A stretch of 64,000 nt of DNA from Pseudomonas morbosilactucae (GCF_023241715.1 NZ_JALQCW010000012.1:1-64000); one strand, 5' to 3'. Positions 17,215 through 26,967 are shown, counted from the stretch's first letter. Notes: a model not told the origin generated them from the letters alone. Made by a program: numbers and translations.

Positions 17215-19290
17215 TCACACTTGGCCGTACTGCTGGCCGTGGCGCAACCAGCGCTCCAGCAATGGGCTGACGTGATGGGGCCAGCGTTCGATCAAGGCCT
17301 GGGCGGCGTCACGCACTGCGGGCAGCAGGTCGGCGTCGCGCATCAGGTCGGCGACCTTGAATTGCAGCAGGCCGGTCTGGCGGGTGCCGAGCATTTCCCC
17401 GGGGCCGCGCAGTTCCAGGTCCTTTTCGGCGATGACGAAGCCGTCGTTGGTTTCGCGCATGATGCCCAGGCGTTGCCGGCCGATCTGCGACAGCGGCGGG
17501 TGGTACAGCAGCACGCAGTGGCTGGCGGCGCTGCCGCGACCGACCCGGCCACGCAGCTGGTGCAATTGGGCCAGGCCCAGGCGCTCGGGGTTCTCGATGA
17601 TCATCAGGCTGGCATTGGGCACATCGACACCGACCTCGATCACCGTGGTGGCCACCAGCAGTTGCAGGTTGCCGGCCTTGAATTCGGCCATCACCGCGGC
17701 TTTTTCCACCGGCTTCATGCGCCCGTGAATCAGCCCGACCCGCAGCTCGCCGAGGGCGCTGGTGAGGTCTTCGAAGGTGGTCTCCGCCGCCTGGCAGGTA
17801 AGTTCTTCGGATTCTTCGATCAGGGTGCAGACCCAATAGGCTTGTCGGCCTTCGGCGCAGGCGGCCCGCACCCGCTCGATCACTTCGACGCGGCGACTGT
17901 CGGTCACCAGTACGGTGTTCACCGGGGTACGGCCGGGGGGCAGTTCGTCGAGCACCGAGGTGTCCAGGTCGGCGTAGGCGCTCATGGCCAGGGTCCGAGG
18001 AATCGGCGTGGCGGTCATGATCAACTGGTGCGGGCACATGCGTCCGCCCACGCCTTTCTGGCGCAGGGCCAGGCGCTGCTGCACGCCGAAGCGGTGCTGT
18101 TCGTCGATGATCACCAGGGCCAGGTTCTTGAAGCGCACCTCGTCCTGGAACAAGGCATGGGTGCCCACCACCATCGGCGTGCCGCCGGCGATCTGTTCCA
18201 GGGCGGCGGTGCGGTTCTTGCCCTTGAGCTTGCCCGCCAGCCAGGCGACCTCCAGGCCCAGGGGTTCGAGCCAGCGCTTGAAGGTGATGAAGTGCTGCTC
18301 GGCGAGGATCTCGGTGGGCGCCATCAGAGCCACCTGGTAACCCGCTTCCAGGGCTTGCAGGGCGGCCAGGGCGGCGACCACGGTCTTGCCCGCGCCGACG
18401 TCGCCCTGGATCAGGCGCAGCATGGGCTCGGGCTGGCTGAGGTCGTAGGCGATTTCGTTGCCGACCCGCTGCTGGGCGCCAGTGGGCGGAAAGCCCAGGT
18501 TGCTCAGGTAGTGGCCCGGGAGTTTTTTCGCCACCGGCAGCGCTGGGGCACGCAGGGAGCGCAGGCTCTCGCGCAGGCGTTGCTGGGACAGTTGATGGGT
18601 CAGCAATTCTTCGAAGGCCAGGCGATGCTGGGCCCAGTGGTGACCCAGGGCCAGTTCGTCGACATCGGCGTCGGCGGGCGGGTGATGCAGGTAGCGGATC
18701 GCATCGTCCAGGGGCGCCAGTTGATAGTCCCGGGCCAGTTCTTCCGGCAGCCAGTCGGGCAGGCTGCTGGGGCCGAGCAGGGCCAGGCTCTGCTGGCACA
18801 ACTGGCGCAGGCGCTGTTGGGTCAGGCCTTCGGTCAGTGGGTAGATGGGGGTCAGGGTCTGGTCCACCGGCGGCGGTTCATCACCACTGATGGCGCGGTA
18901 TTCCGGGTGGTAGATCTCCAGCCCCGAGGCGCCCGGCCGGGCTTCGCCGTAGCAGCGCACGCGGGTGCCGCGCTTCAGGCCGTCTTTCTGGGCATTGCTG
19001 AAATGGTAGAAGCGCAGGCTCAAGCCACCGGTGCCGTCCTGCAGGCGCACCAGCAGGCTGCGGCGCTTGCCCATGACCACGTCGGCGCCGCTGACGGTGC
19101 CTTCGATCACCGCATCCTGGCCCGGGCGCAAGGCGCCGATGGGCACCACCCGGGTGCGGTCCTGGTAGCGCAGGGGCAGATGGAACAGCACGTCTTGCAG
19201 GTTTTCCAGGCCGACCTTGGCCAGCTTCTCGGCCATGGCTTCGCCGACGCCCTTGAGTGCCGTGACCGGCACGTTCGACAGCTCAGTCAT
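17215..19290 (-). CDS. recG: ATP-dependent DNA helicase RecG
   Basis: At 691 residues this is full-length RecG, which remodels stalled forks and branch-migrates Holliday junctions. It has an N-terminal wedge/OB domain (about 60-150), Walker A GDVGAGKT near residue 298 and the DEQH box in VIIDEQHRFGVQQR near 394. Helicase motifs MTATPIPRTLAM, TTVIEVGVDVPNA and QLRGRVGRG are present. The ATG at 19290 is only 9 bp downstream of the oxyR stop, so the two genes probably share a transcript. Confidence 0.98.
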   Translation of the reverse strand: MTELSNVPVTALKGVGEAMAEKLAKVGLENLQDVLFHLPLRYQDRTRVVPIGALRPGQDAVIEGTVSGADVVMGKRRSLLVRLQDGTGGLSLRFYHFSNAQKDGLKRGTRVRCYGEARPGASGLEIYHPEYRAISGDEPPPVDQTLTPIYPLTEGLTQQRLRQLCQQSLALLGPSSLPDWLPEELARDYQLAPLDDAIRYLHHPPADADVDELALGHHWAQHRLAFEELLTHQLSQQRLRESLRSLRAPALPVAKKLPGHYLSNLGFPPTGAQQRVGNEIAYDLSQPEPMLRLIQGDVGAGKTVVAALAALQALEAGYQVALMAPTEILAEQHFITFKRWLEPLGLEVAWLAGKLKGKNRTAALEQIAGGTPMVVGTHALFQDEVRFKNLALVIIDEQHRFGVQQRLALRQKGVGGRMCPHQLIMTATPIPRTLAMSAYADLDTSVLDELPPGRTPVNTVLVTDSRRVEVIERVRAACAEGRQAYWVCTLIEESEELTCQAAETTFEDLTSALGELRVGLIHGRMKPVEKAAVMAEFKAGNLQLLVATTVIEVGVDVPNASLMIIENPERLGLAQLHQLRGRVGRGSAASHCVLLYHPPLSQIGRQRLGIMRETNDGFVIAEKDLELRGPGEMLGTRQTGLLQFKVADLMRDADLLPAVRDAAQALIERWPHHVSPLLERWLRHGQQYGQV

Positions 19291-19299
19291 TGCGTCGGC

Positions 19300-20220
19300 T
19301 TAACTGGCGGCGGGCGGCTTGGCCACCGAGCACAGGCGGATCGAGTCGGCGAGGATTTCGATGGCTTTGGGCCGTGGGAAGCTGGCGCGCCAGGCGATCG
19401 CCACGGTGCGGAACGGCACCGGCGGCGTCAGGGGGCGCACTTCAATCACGCCCGGGGCGTAGTGATGGCTGTCCACCGCCGACAGCGGCAGGATCGAGAT
19501 GCCCAGGCCGGAGGCGACCATGTGGCGGATGGTTTCCAGGGAACTGGATTCCACCGTGGTGTGCTTGGCGCCGTCGTTGCCTTTGGTCAGGGTCGGGCAG
19601 GCTTCCAGGACCTGGTCACGGAAGCAGTGGCCTTCGCCCAACAGCAGCAGGCTCTTGTCGTTGAGCAGGCTGGCGTCGATGGTTTCCTTCTTGGTCCAGG
19701 CGTGGCCGCTGGGCATCAGGACGTAGAAGGGCTCGTCGTACAGCTGCAGGGTCAGCACGTCGGCTTCATTGAAGGGCAGGGCGATGATGATCGCGTCCAG
19801 CTCGCCGTTGCGCAGCTTGTCTCGCAGGATGTGGGTGAAGTTTTCTTCGATGTACAACGGCATCTGCGGGGCGACCCGGTGCAGTTGTGGGATCAGGTGC
19901 GGAAACAGGTAAGGGCCGACGGTGTAGATCGCGCCGACTTTCAGCGGTGCGGTCAGCTGGTTCTTGCCGGCTTGGGCCAGTTCGCGAATGCCTTGGGCCT
20001 GTTCCAGGACCTTTTGCGCCTGGGCGACGATGCCTTCGCCCACCGGCGTCAGACGCACCGCGCTCTTGCTGCGTTCGAAAATCAGCACACCGAGTTCGTC
20101 TTCAAGCTTTTTCACGCCTACCGACAGGGTCGGCTGGCTGACGTGGCAACGCTCGGCCGCATGACCGAAGTGCTGCTCTTGGGCGAGGGTAACGATGTAG
20201 CGCAATTCTGTAAGAGTCAT
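19300..20220 (-). CDS. oxyR: Hydrogen-peroxide-sensing LysR regulator OxyR
   Basis: This 306-residue LysR regulator has the N-terminal helix-turn-helix (MTLTELRYIVTLAQEQHFGHAAERCHVSQPTLS). The redox pair of OxyR is present: Cys199 in GEGHCFRD and Cys208 in LEACPTL. Oxidation to the disulfide activates katA, ahpC and similar defence genes. It precedes recG by 9 bp on the same strand, the arrangement known in other pseudomonads. Confidence 0.97.
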   Translation of the reverse strand: MTLTELRYIVTLAQEQHFGHAAERCHVSQPTLSVGVKKLEDELGVLIFERSKSAVRLTPVGEGIVAQAQKVLEQAQGIRELAQAGKNQLTAPLKVGAIYTVGPYLFPHLIPQLHRVAPQMPLYIEENFTHILRDKLRNGELDAIIIALPFNEADVLTLQLYDEPFYVLMPSGHAWTKKETIDASLLNDKSLLLLGEGHCFRDQVLEACPTLTKGNDGAKHTTVESSSLETIRHMVASGLGISILPLSAVDSHHYAPGVIEVRPLTPPVPFRTVAIAWRASFPRPKAIEILADSIRLCSVAKPPAAS

Positions 20221-20334
20221 AGCGGGCGTCCATGGGATTGCGGGCCAAGCATACCGGCTGCAACCGATAGACGCACGTTATCAGAGTGAGTGCGCACTGT
20301 GACACTGGGCAATCCGTGGTTGTCGGGCCCAGAT

Positions 20335-20362
20335 ACACAAAAGGCACCTGTAGGGTGCCTTG
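20335..20362 (-). terminator. Intrinsic terminator downstream of tonB
   Basis: On the minus strand AAGGCACC and GGTGCCTT pair around CTACA and are followed by TTTTGTG. It lies about 40 bp after the tonB stop and ends the exbB-exbD-tonB transcript before oxyR. Confidence 0.8.
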
Positions 20363-20399
20363 GTGTTTGCTTCTTTGTACACGCGTGCGCAGGCCTGAC

Positions 20400-21146
20400 T
20401 CAGCGGCGACGTTTCTCCAGGGAGTAAACGAAGGGCGCGACGATCTCGATCGAGCCGTTGTTGAGCATGTCGGCCGGCGGCTTGGGCAGCGGCTGGGCGC
20501 GGCGGATCATTTCCAGGGTGGCCCGGTCCAGGTCGGCGTTGCCGGAGCGGCCCACCAACTCGTAGGACAGCACCTTGCCTTCGGCATCGACCACGAAGCG
20601 CAGACGGTTCAAGCCCTCCTTGCCACGGGACTGGGCGCCTGGCGGGTATTTCTTGTACTTGGCCAGGTGGGCCAGCAGGGTGCCTTGCCAGCTTTCCTTG
20701 GCGGCAATCTGCGACGGCGAAGGGCCCGGTGCCGGAGCGGCAGACTTGGTGGCCGGCGCTACGGTGGGGGCGTCGCTGGGCGGATCCTCAGTCGGCTTTT
20801 CCTTCGGCGGCTCGAGTTTTTTCTCCAGCGGCTTGGGGGGTTGCGGCTTGGGTTTGGGCTTGACCGGCTTGGGCACGGAAATCGTTGGTTTCGGTGCTTC
20901 AGCGAGTTTCGGCAGCGGCAGTTCTTCAACCGGAGCAGGAGGCTGCGGTGGCGTTACGACCTTGGGCGGCGCGGGCGGAGGCGGGGCCGGAATCGGCGCC
21001 AACTCGACCATCATCGCTTGCGGAGGCAGCTCCACCGGCTGCGGGCGCGACCAATTGAGGGCAAGCAGAATCGCCACTCCATGGACGCCCAGCACCACCG
21101 CCAGGCTACCGCTGTAACGCGTCAGCTTTTGGCGCGTCGTGATCAT
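20400..21146 (-). CDS. tonB: Energy-transducing protein TonB
   Basis: This 248-residue TonB has one N-terminal transmembrane helix (about 12-32). A long Pro/Lys/Glu-rich periplasmic spacer spans about 36-130 (for example KPVKPKPKPQPPKP). The C-terminal TonB domain contains YPPGAQSRGKEGLNRLRFVV and LPKPPADM. It uses the ExbB-ExbD proton channel to energise outer-membrane siderophore and other TonB-dependent receptors. Its ATG overlaps the exbD stop by 4 bp, so the operon reads exbB-exbD-tonB. Confidence 0.97.
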   Translation of the reverse strand: MITTRQKLTRYSGSLAVVLGVHGVAILLALNWSRPQPVELPPQAMMVELAPIPAPPPPAPPKVVTPPQPPAPVEELPLPKLAEAPKPTISVPKPVKPKPKPQPPKPLEKKLEPPKEKPTEDPPSDAPTVAPATKSAAPAPGPSPSQIAAKESWQGTLLAHLAKYKKYPPGAQSRGKEGLNRLRFVVDAEGKVLSYELVGRSGNADLDRATLEMIRRAQPLPKPPADMLNNGSIEIVAPFVYSLEKRRR

Positions 21147-21571
21147 TTCTTGGCTGCCGTCTCGAGTCCGACCAGGCCGACTTTCAGGTATCCGGCGGCC
21201 CGCAGGGCATCCATCACACTCATCAGGTCGCCGTAATCCACGCCTTTATCAGCCTGGAAGAAGATCGTCGTGTCCTTCTTGCCTTGAGTCCGGGCGTCGA
21301 GGGTGGCACCGAGGGCTTCGGCCTTCACTTCGTCTTCGCCGAGGAACAGGCGCTGGTCGGCCTTGACGCTGAGGAACACCGGTTTTTCCGGGCGTGGTGC
21401 CGGTTTGGCGGTGGAAGCAGGCAGGTCAACCTTGATGTCCACGGTCGCCAGGGGCGCCGCAACCATGAAGATGATCAGCAGTACCAACATCACGTCGATA
21501 AACGGCGTGACGTTGATTTCGTGGTTCTCGGCGAGGTCGTCGGCCGCGCCTTCTTTTAAATGCAGGCCCAT
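21143..21571 (-). CDS. exbD: Proton-channel subunit ExbD
   Basis: This is a 142-residue ExbD/TolR-family protein with a single transmembrane helix. The conserved proton-path Asp is in the NVTPFIDVMLVLLIIFM stretch (residues about 20-36). A small periplasmic domain follows (SVKADQRLFLGEDEV, YGDLMSVMDALRAAGY). It begins 6 bp after exbB and overlaps tonB by 4 bp. Confidence 0.97.
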   Translation of the reverse strand: MGLHLKEGAADDLAENHEINVTPFIDVMLVLLIIFMVAAPLATVDIKVDLPASTAKPAPRPEKPVFLSVKADQRLFLGEDEVKAEALGATLDARTQGKKDTTIFFQADKGVDYGDLMSVMDALRAAGYLKVGLVGLETAAKK

Positions 21572-21577
21572 GGCTAA

Positions 21578-22564
21578 TTACCCCACTTTCACCATGTGCG
21601 GTTGTGCGGAACGCTCGCCCGGCGCGTGATCCAGATCACGGCTGACCAGCAGCAGGACTTCAGCCGAGGCGTCGGACACCTGGGCCTTGTAACCGGTGAT
21701 GGAGCGGGCGAAGACGTTGTAGATCACCACCGCAGGGATCGCAGCGACCAGACCCAAAGCGGTAGCCAGCAGGGCTTCGGCGATGCCGGGGGCCACGACA
21801 GCAAGGTTGGTGGTCTGGGTTTTGGCGATGCCGATAAAGCTGTTCATGATGCCCCACACGGTACCGAACAGGCCGACGAACGGCGCGGTGGAACCGATGG
21901 TGGCGAGTACGCCGGTGCCGCTGCTCATGTTGCGGCCGCAGGCGGCTACCAGGCGCTCAAGGCGGAAGCTGACGCGTTCCTTGATGCCTTCTTTCTCGCG
22001 GCTGTTGACCGAGAGGCGCATTTCTTCCAGGGCATCGTGGACCAGCAGGTTGGCCAGGGTGCCTTCTTTGGTGGCGCTGGCGCTGGCTTCCTTGAGGGTA
22101 GTGGCTTGTTTCAAGGCCAGGATTTCTTTGCGCAGGCGACGTTTGGCGCCCATCAGCTCCAGGCCTTTGGCGATCCAGATGGTCCAGGTAATGATCGAAG
22201 CGATGGCCAGGCCAATCATCACCAGTTTCACGATGATATCGGCGTTCTGGTACATGCCCCACGGCGACAGGTCGTGGGCCATGCCCAGGGTGTTGTCGGC
22301 TTCGAGGACTTCATTGGTGTCGTCAGCGACATCGCCTTCGGCCAGCACAGGGTCGGTGGCCTGTGCAGCGGCAGCCGGCGCTGTATGATCGGCGGGTGCC
22401 GGCGCGGCAGCAGCGGCGGCTGGCGGAGTGGCAGGTGCCTGGGCGTCGGCAAGGGCTGCCGTGGGTGCCAGCAACAGGCTGCACAACAGCGCGGCAACTG
22501 CGCTCATGGCGCGCATCGGGCTTGGGCGTTTGCTTGGCGAGGCGGAGAGTTGATTGCTTGTCAT
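21578..22564 (-). CDS. exbB: Proton-channel subunit ExbB with cleavable N-terminal extension
   Basis: ExbB has 328 residues from ATG 22564; a longer frame to 22627 exists but this start matches the family better. A signal-like hydrophobic segment (SAVAALLCSLLLAPTAALA) and an Ala/Pro-rich linker precede the MotA/TolQ/ExbB core. That core has three transmembrane helices: one at IVKLVMIGLAIASIITWTIW, then GSTAPFVGLFGTVWGIM and ALLATALGLVAAIPAVVIY. Signal-bearing ExbB proteins are usual in Pseudomonas. The upstream region (22565-22751) is AT-rich (around 22634-22690), as expected for an iron-regulated promoter, but my best Fur alignment scored only 10 of 19 positions. Confidence 0.95.
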   Translation of the reverse strand: MTSNQLSASPSKRPSPMRAMSAVAALLCSLLLAPTAALADAQAPATPPAAAAAAPAPADHTAPAAAAQATDPVLAEGDVADDTNEVLEADNTLGMAHDLSPWGMYQNADIIVKLVMIGLAIASIITWTIWIAKGLELMGAKRRLRKEILALKQATTLKEASASATKEGTLANLLVHDALEEMRLSVNSREKEGIKERVSFRLERLVAACGRNMSSGTGVLATIGSTAPFVGLFGTVWGIMNSFIGIAKTQTTNLAVVAPGIAEALLATALGLVAAIPAVVIYNVFARSITGYKAQVSDASAEVLLLVSRDLDHAPGERSAQPHMVKVG

Positions 22565-22751
22565 GCTGGCCGGACCTAAGAGGGAAAGAGGTAGATGTCC
22601 TTCTAGGCCTCGTGGGGCCGAGAACAAATGGGTGCGTATTATTGCAATTAATTCTTGTTAACAAAAGTAATAGAGTATCTTTTTTTCTTTCACTTCCAGC
22701 CGTTCGTCCATTGTCGCGGCGGGTGCCACCTTTTATGAACGGAGTTTTTTG

Positions 22752-23609
22752 ATGGCCGTCCCTTCTGTTTTGATCGCGGGCTGTGGTGATGTCGGCAGCC
22801 GGCTGGCGACTCAATTGCTCAGCCTGAACTGGCGTGTGCATGGCCTGCGTCGGAACATCGCACGCCTGCCGGAAGGTGTGATCGGGGTGGCTGGCGATCT
22901 GTTCAGCGAGCAATGCCCGCCGACTTGGCCGTCCAATGAGCTGGATTACCTGGTGTATTGCGCGGCCGCCACCGATCACGATGAGGCGGGTTATCGAGCG
23001 GCTTATATCGAGGGCTTGCAGCATGTGCTTGGTTGGCTCAAGCAGCACGGGCAGCGGCCGCGACGCTTATTGTTTGTGTCCAGCAGCAGCGTGTATGGGC
23101 AAAAGAACGGTGAGTGGGTGGACGAAACGTCGCCCACCGAAGCGAGTGGGTATTCGGGACGGCTGATGCTGGAGGCGGAGCAGGTGGCCCTCGATAGCGG
23201 CATTCCGGCCAGCCGGGTGCGCTTGACCGGAATTTACGGGCCTGGTCGTGAATGGCTGCTGACTCAAGTGCGCCGGGGTTATCGGGTGGCCGTGGAGCCG
23301 CCGCTGTATGGCAACCGCATTCATGCCGACGATGCGGCGGGGTTGCTGGCCTTTCTGCTACAGGCGGACCTGCGGGGCGAGGCGTTGGATGACTGTTATA
23401 TCGGTGTCGATGACGCGCCGGCGCCCTTGGCGGACGTGGTGGGCTGGCTGCGGGAATACCTCGGCGTGACCGAGTGGTCGGAGGACGCCAGTGTGCGTCG
23501 TGCCGGCAGCAAGCGCTGCACCAACGCGCGCGCCAGGGCGCTGGGCTGGGTGCCTCGGTACCTGAGTTATCGCGAGGGTTATGCGGCGATTCTCGAAGGC
23601 AAGTGCTGA
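22752..23609 (+). CDS. NAD(P)-binding epimerase-like protein (YeeZ type)
   Basis: This 285-residue extended short-chain dehydrogenase/epimerase-like protein has an N-terminal Rossmann motif AGCGDVGSRLA. Further features are LLFVSSSSVYGQ and the lipid-or-sugar epimerase signature GIYGPGRE. It starts at ATG 22752, with CGGAG seven bases upstream; the TTG just before it is less likely. It is divergent from exbB and ends in a terminator. The family is widespread in proteobacteria but its substrate is unknown. Confidence 0.8.
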   Translation: MAVPSVLIAGCGDVGSRLATQLLSLNWRVHGLRRNIARLPEGVIGVAGDLFSEQCPPTWPSNELDYLVYCAAATDHDEAGYRAAYIEGLQHVLGWLKQHGQRPRRLLFVSSSSVYGQKNGEWVDETSPTEASGYSGRLMLEAEQVALDSGIPASRVRLTGIYGPGREWLLTQVRRGYRVAVEPPLYGNRIHADDAAGLLAFLLQADLRGEALDDCYIGVDDAPAPLADVVGWLREYLGVTEWSEDASVRRAGSKRCTNARARALGWVPRYLSYREGYAAILEGKC

Positions 23610-23631
23610 GCCAGCCGTTAAGCCGCTAAAG

Positions 23632-23657
23632 AAAAAGGAGCCTGGGGCTCCTTTTTT
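23632..23657. terminator. Bidirectional terminator between the epimerase-like and lipoprotein genes
   Basis: AAAAAGGAGCC and GGCTCCTTTTTT pair around TGG. The T-runs on both strands serve two converging genes. Confidence 0.85.
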
Positions 23658-23660
23658 GCG

Positions 23661-24401
23661 TCACTGTTTTTGCAGGAGCCATTGCCGTGGGCCGGGGGTC
23701 AGCGAGGGCACTTCATCCGCCTGGGCCGTGTTGATGGCCTGGTAGATCTCCAGTTGCTGGTCCTTGCGGACAAAGATCCACGGGTTGCCCTGGCCGTTCT
23801 GCTGCAGCCAGACATTGTCATTGCCGCCGCTCATGGACGCGCAATCACCTGCCAGGCACAGGGCAAAGCGATCTGCACCTGGCAGCCCTTGGACCGCACC
23901 ATCGGCCTGGAACTGCACGGTGCCGCCTTCGCCGGGGCCGCTGAGGATTTTCCAGCTACCGCCCAGGTAGGCCGAGTACAGGGCCCGTTCGAAGTTGGCG
24001 CCCAGTGGAGCGCCTTCCGGAGCCGGGTCCTTGGGGCGGTCGAAGACCTGTTCCGGTTCGTTGTCGTTGGCCACTTGCAGCAATTGCTTGCCGTCACGCT
24101 TCAAGTCGGTGCCGGCACTGCCGTAGAAATCGACTTTCCAGGTGCCGGATGCATCGCCCAGCAGCTTGCCTTCGGCGATCTCGAAACCGTTGGTATAGCG
24201 CGCTTGGCCGGCCTTGGTGTTGACTTCCCATTCCAGGTTCGGGCCGTAGGCCTGAAGGGCTTCACGCAAAGGGCCGCCTTTGGAGGCTGCATCGATCGCC
24301 ACCTGGTTGATCCAGGTGCCGCTGACGTCCGTCTTGGCAGGGTCGCTGGCACAGCCGCCGAGAAGCAGGGCGAGCAATGAAAGAGCTAGCGCTTTGCGCA
24401 T
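23661..24401 (-). CDS. Conserved lipoprotein of unknown function
   Basis: This is a 246-residue protein with a lipoprotein signal (LALLLGGC; lipidated Cys17). The body is rich in short beta-like segments, for example DVSGTWINQVAIDAA, DASGTWKVDF and YLGGSWKIL, repeated at intervals. This resembles a lipocalin/META-like beta barrel, but I cannot assign a family. Two cysteines (FALCLAGDCASM) could form a disulfide. The gene is downstream of ridA, on the same strand, separated by 55 bp. Confidence 0.7.
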   Translation of the reverse strand: MRKALALSLLALLLGGCASDPAKTDVSGTWINQVAIDAASKGGPLREALQAYGPNLEWEVNTKAGQARYTNGFEIAEGKLLGDASGTWKVDFYGSAGTDLKRDGKQLLQVANDNEPEQVFDRPKDPAPEGAPLGANFERALYSAYLGGSWKILSGPGEGGTVQFQADGAVQGLPGADRFALCLAGDCASMSGGNDNVWLQQNGQGNPWIFVRKDQQLEIYQAINTAQADEVPSLTPGPRQWLLQKQ

Positions 24402-24456
24402 GGGGAAATCCTTTCAGAACGAAGTCGGCGCAACCTGGGAGGTTGCGCCGGATGTG

Positions 24457-24837
24457 TTACTCGATGACCAGGATGGCGTCCATCTCAACCTGTGCGCCCT
24501 TTGGCAGGGCAGCCACGCCGATGGCGGCGCGGGCAGGGTAGGGCTGTTCGAAGTACTTGCCCATGATCTCGTTGACCTTGGCGAAGTGGCTCAGGTCGGT
24601 GAGGAAGATGTTCAGCTTGACGATGTCCTTGAACGAACCGCCGGCGGCTTCAGCTACGGATTTCAGGTTCTCGAATACTTGGACGGTCTGGGCTTCGAAG
24701 CCCTCTACCAGTTCCATGGTTTTTGGATCGAGGGGGATCTGGCCCGACATGTAGACGGTGTTGCCGGCCTTGATCGCCTGGGAATAGGTGCCGATGGCGG
24801 CAGGTGCCTTGTCGCTGGTGATAACGGTCTTGGTCAT
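24457..24837 (-). CDS. ridA: Reactive-intermediate deaminase RidA
   Basis: This 126-residue RidA/YjgF protein hydrolyses enamine and imine intermediates such as 2-aminoacrylate. It has the conserved [20 protein letters not shown] and the substrate-binding arginine in [20 protein letters not shown]. It lies 25 bp downstream of spoT on the same strand, the usual arrangement. A second, more divergent RidA is encoded in the dad operon at 50913. Confidence 0.95.
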   Translation of the reverse strand: MTKTVITSDKAPAAIGTYSQAIKAGNTVYMSGQIPLDPKTMELVEGFEAQTVQVFENLKSVAEAAGGSFKDIVKLNIFLTDLSHFAKVNEIMGKYFEQPYPARAAIGVAALPKGAQVEMDAILVIE

Positions 24838-24861
24838 GAATGACTCCTTGTAATGAGCGGG

Positions 24862-26967
24862 CTACGCGCGCATGCGGGTGATGCGGATAACCCCGATCAG
24901 GGCGCGCAGTTTCTTGATCACGCGGGCCAGGTGCACGCGGTCGTGCACGCTGACCACCAGTTGGACCACGCTGATACGACCATCGCGTTCGTCCATGCTG
25001 ATTTTCTCGATGTTGCCGTCGGCGGCATTGACGCTACTGGCCAGCAAGGCGATCAGGCCGCGCTGGTGTTCCAGTTCGACGCGCAGTTCGACGTTGAATT
25101 CGCCGGTGACATCCTTGGCCCAGGACAGCTGGATGCATTTTTCCGGGTTGTGGCGGATTTCGCTGATATTGCGGCAGTTGTCCAGGTGCACGACCATCCC
25201 TTTGCCTGCGGACAGGTGGCCGACAATCGGATCGCCAGGAATGGGCGTGCAGCACTTGGCGTAGCTGAGGACCAGGCCTTCGGTGCCGCGAATCGCCAGC
25301 GGGCCTTCCGGACTTGGCAATTGTTCGCCTTCGCCCAGCAGGCGGCGGGCGACCACATAGGCCATACGGTTGCCCAGGCCGATGTCTTCCAGCAGGTCTT
25401 CGATCAGTTCCAGGCGGTACTCGTGGAGCATGGCTTGGATGCGCTCGGCCGGAATCTTTTCCAGGGCGCTGTCGAAGCCGTTGAGTACCTTGTTCAGCAG
25501 GCGTTCGCCGAGGCTGATGGACTCGGAGCGACGTTGCAGTTTCAGGGCGTGACGAATGTGGGTGCGGGCCTTGCCGGTGACCACGAAGTTGAGCCAGGCC
25601 GGGTTCGGGCGGGCGCCCGGGGCACTGACGATCTCCACCGTGGAGCCGCTTTGCAGTGGTTCGGACAGCGGCGCCAGGCGCCGGTTGATGCGGCAGGCGA
25701 TGCAGCTGTTGCCAACGTCGGTGTGCACCGCGTAGGCGAAGTCGACCGCCGTGGAGCCTTTGGGCAGCTCCATGATCCGGCCTTTGGGCGTGAACACGTA
25801 GACCTCGTCCGGGAACAGGTCGATCTTCACGCTTTCGATGAATTCCAGGGAGTTGCCGGCCCGCTGCTGCATTTCCAGCACGCCTTTGACCCATTGGCGA
25901 GCCCGGGCGTGGGTGCCTTTGGGCTGCTCATCGCCGCTGGACTTGTACAGCCAATGGGCGGCGATGCCGTTGTTGGCCATCTCTTCCATTTCCCGGGTGC
26001 GGATCTGAATCTCGATCGGCACACCGTGCATGCCAAACAGCGTGGTATGCAGGGATTGGTAGCCGTTGGCCTTGGGAATGGCGATGTAGTCCTTGAAGCG
26101 TCCGGGCAGTGGTTTGTACAAATTATGTACAGCGCCGAGCACGCGGTAGCAGGTGTCTACTTTGTCGACGATGATGCGGAATGCGTAGACATCCATGATC
26201 TCGTTGAAGGCGCGACGTTTGCCGCGCATCTTCTTGTAGATGCCGTACAGGTGTTTCTGGCGCCCGCTGACTTCGCCCTGGATTTCATCAATCGCCAGGC
26301 AGTGGCTCAGGGACTCTTCGATTTTGTTGACGATTTCCTTGCGGTTGCCCCGGGCGCGTTTGACTGCCTGGTAGATCCGCGCGGAACGCATCGGGTGCAT
26401 GGCCTTGAAGCCCAGGTCCTCGAACTCGATGCGAATGGCGTGCATGCCCAGGCGATTGGCGATGGGCGCGTAGATTTCCAGGGTTTCCTTGGCGATGCGT
26501 CGGCGTTTTTCGCCTGACAGCACTTCCAGGGTCCGCATGTTGTGCAGGCGGTCAGCCAGTTTGACCAGGATCACGCGAATGTCGCGAGCCATGGCCATGG
26601 CCATTTTCTGGAAGTTCTCAGCCTGGGCTTCGGCCTTGGTCTCGAAGTTCATCTGGGTCAGTTTGCTGACCCCATCGACCAGTTCGGCCACGGTTTCGCC
26701 GAACTGCGCGCAAAGCGCCTCTTTGGCAATACCGGTGTCTTCGATCACGTCATGCAACATGGCCGCCATCAGGCTCTGATGGTCCATGTGCATATCGGCA
26801 AGAATATTTGCGACCGCTAATGGGTGCGTGACGTACGCCTCGCCGCTGCGGCGGCGTTGGCCGTCGTGGGCTTGTTCGGCGTAGAAATACGCTCGGCGGA
26901 CCAGGTTGACCTGGTCCGTGCCGAGATAGGTCGATAAGCGATCGGCGAGGGCGTCTATGCTCGGCAT
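24862..26967 (-). CDS. spoT: Bifunctional (p)ppGpp synthetase/hydrolase SpoT
   Basis: SpoT is 701 residues long and controls the alarmone (p)ppGpp. The N-terminal HD hydrolase contains AAMLHDVIEDT (residues about 67-77). The synthetase domain (roughly 230-350) includes RIIVDKVDTCYRVLG and KANGYQSLHTTLFG. A TGS domain (about 385-445, VFTPKGRIMELPKGSTAVDFAY) and a C-terminal ACT domain follow. The order rpoZ-spoT-ridA is conserved in gamma-proteobacteria. Confidence 0.98.
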   Translation of the reverse strand: MPSIDALADRLSTYLGTDQVNLVRRAYFYAEQAHDGQRRRSGEAYVTHPLAVANILADMHMDHQSLMAAMLHDVIEDTGIAKEALCAQFGETVAELVDGVSKLTQMNFETKAEAQAENFQKMAMAMARDIRVILVKLADRLHNMRTLEVLSGEKRRRIAKETLEIYAPIANRLGMHAIRIEFEDLGFKAMHPMRSARIYQAVKRARGNRKEIVNKIEESLSHCLAIDEIQGEVSGRQKHLYGIYKKMRGKRRAFNEIMDVYAFRIIVDKVDTCYRVLGAVHNLYKPLPGRFKDYIAIPKANGYQSLHTTLFGMHGVPIEIQIRTREMEEMANNGIAAHWLYKSSGDEQPKGTHARARQWVKGVLEMQQRAGNSLEFIESVKIDLFPDEVYVFTPKGRIMELPKGSTAVDFAYAVHTDVGNSCIACRINRRLAPLSEPLQSGSTVEIVSAPGARPNPAWLNFVVTGKARTHIRHALKLQRRSESISLGERLLNKVLNGFDSALEKIPAERIQAMLHEYRLELIEDLLEDIGLGNRMAYVVARRLLGEGEQLPSPEGPLAIRGTEGLVLSYAKCCTPIPGDPIVGHLSAGKGMVVHLDNCRNISEIRHNPEKCIQLSWAKDVTGEFNVELRVELEHQRGLIALLASSVNAADGNIEKISMDERDGRISVVQLVVSVHDRVHLARVIKKLRALIGVIRITRMRA

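Noticed and set aside
17221..20289. A 1022-codon plus-strand open frame opposite recG and oxyR
   Set aside because: It spans two known genes and their boundary, has low complexity (Gln/Gly/Val/His-rich) and no family features.
22634..22690. A Fur box upstream of exbB
   Set aside because: Expected from biology, but the best 19-base alignment I could make reached only 10 matches.
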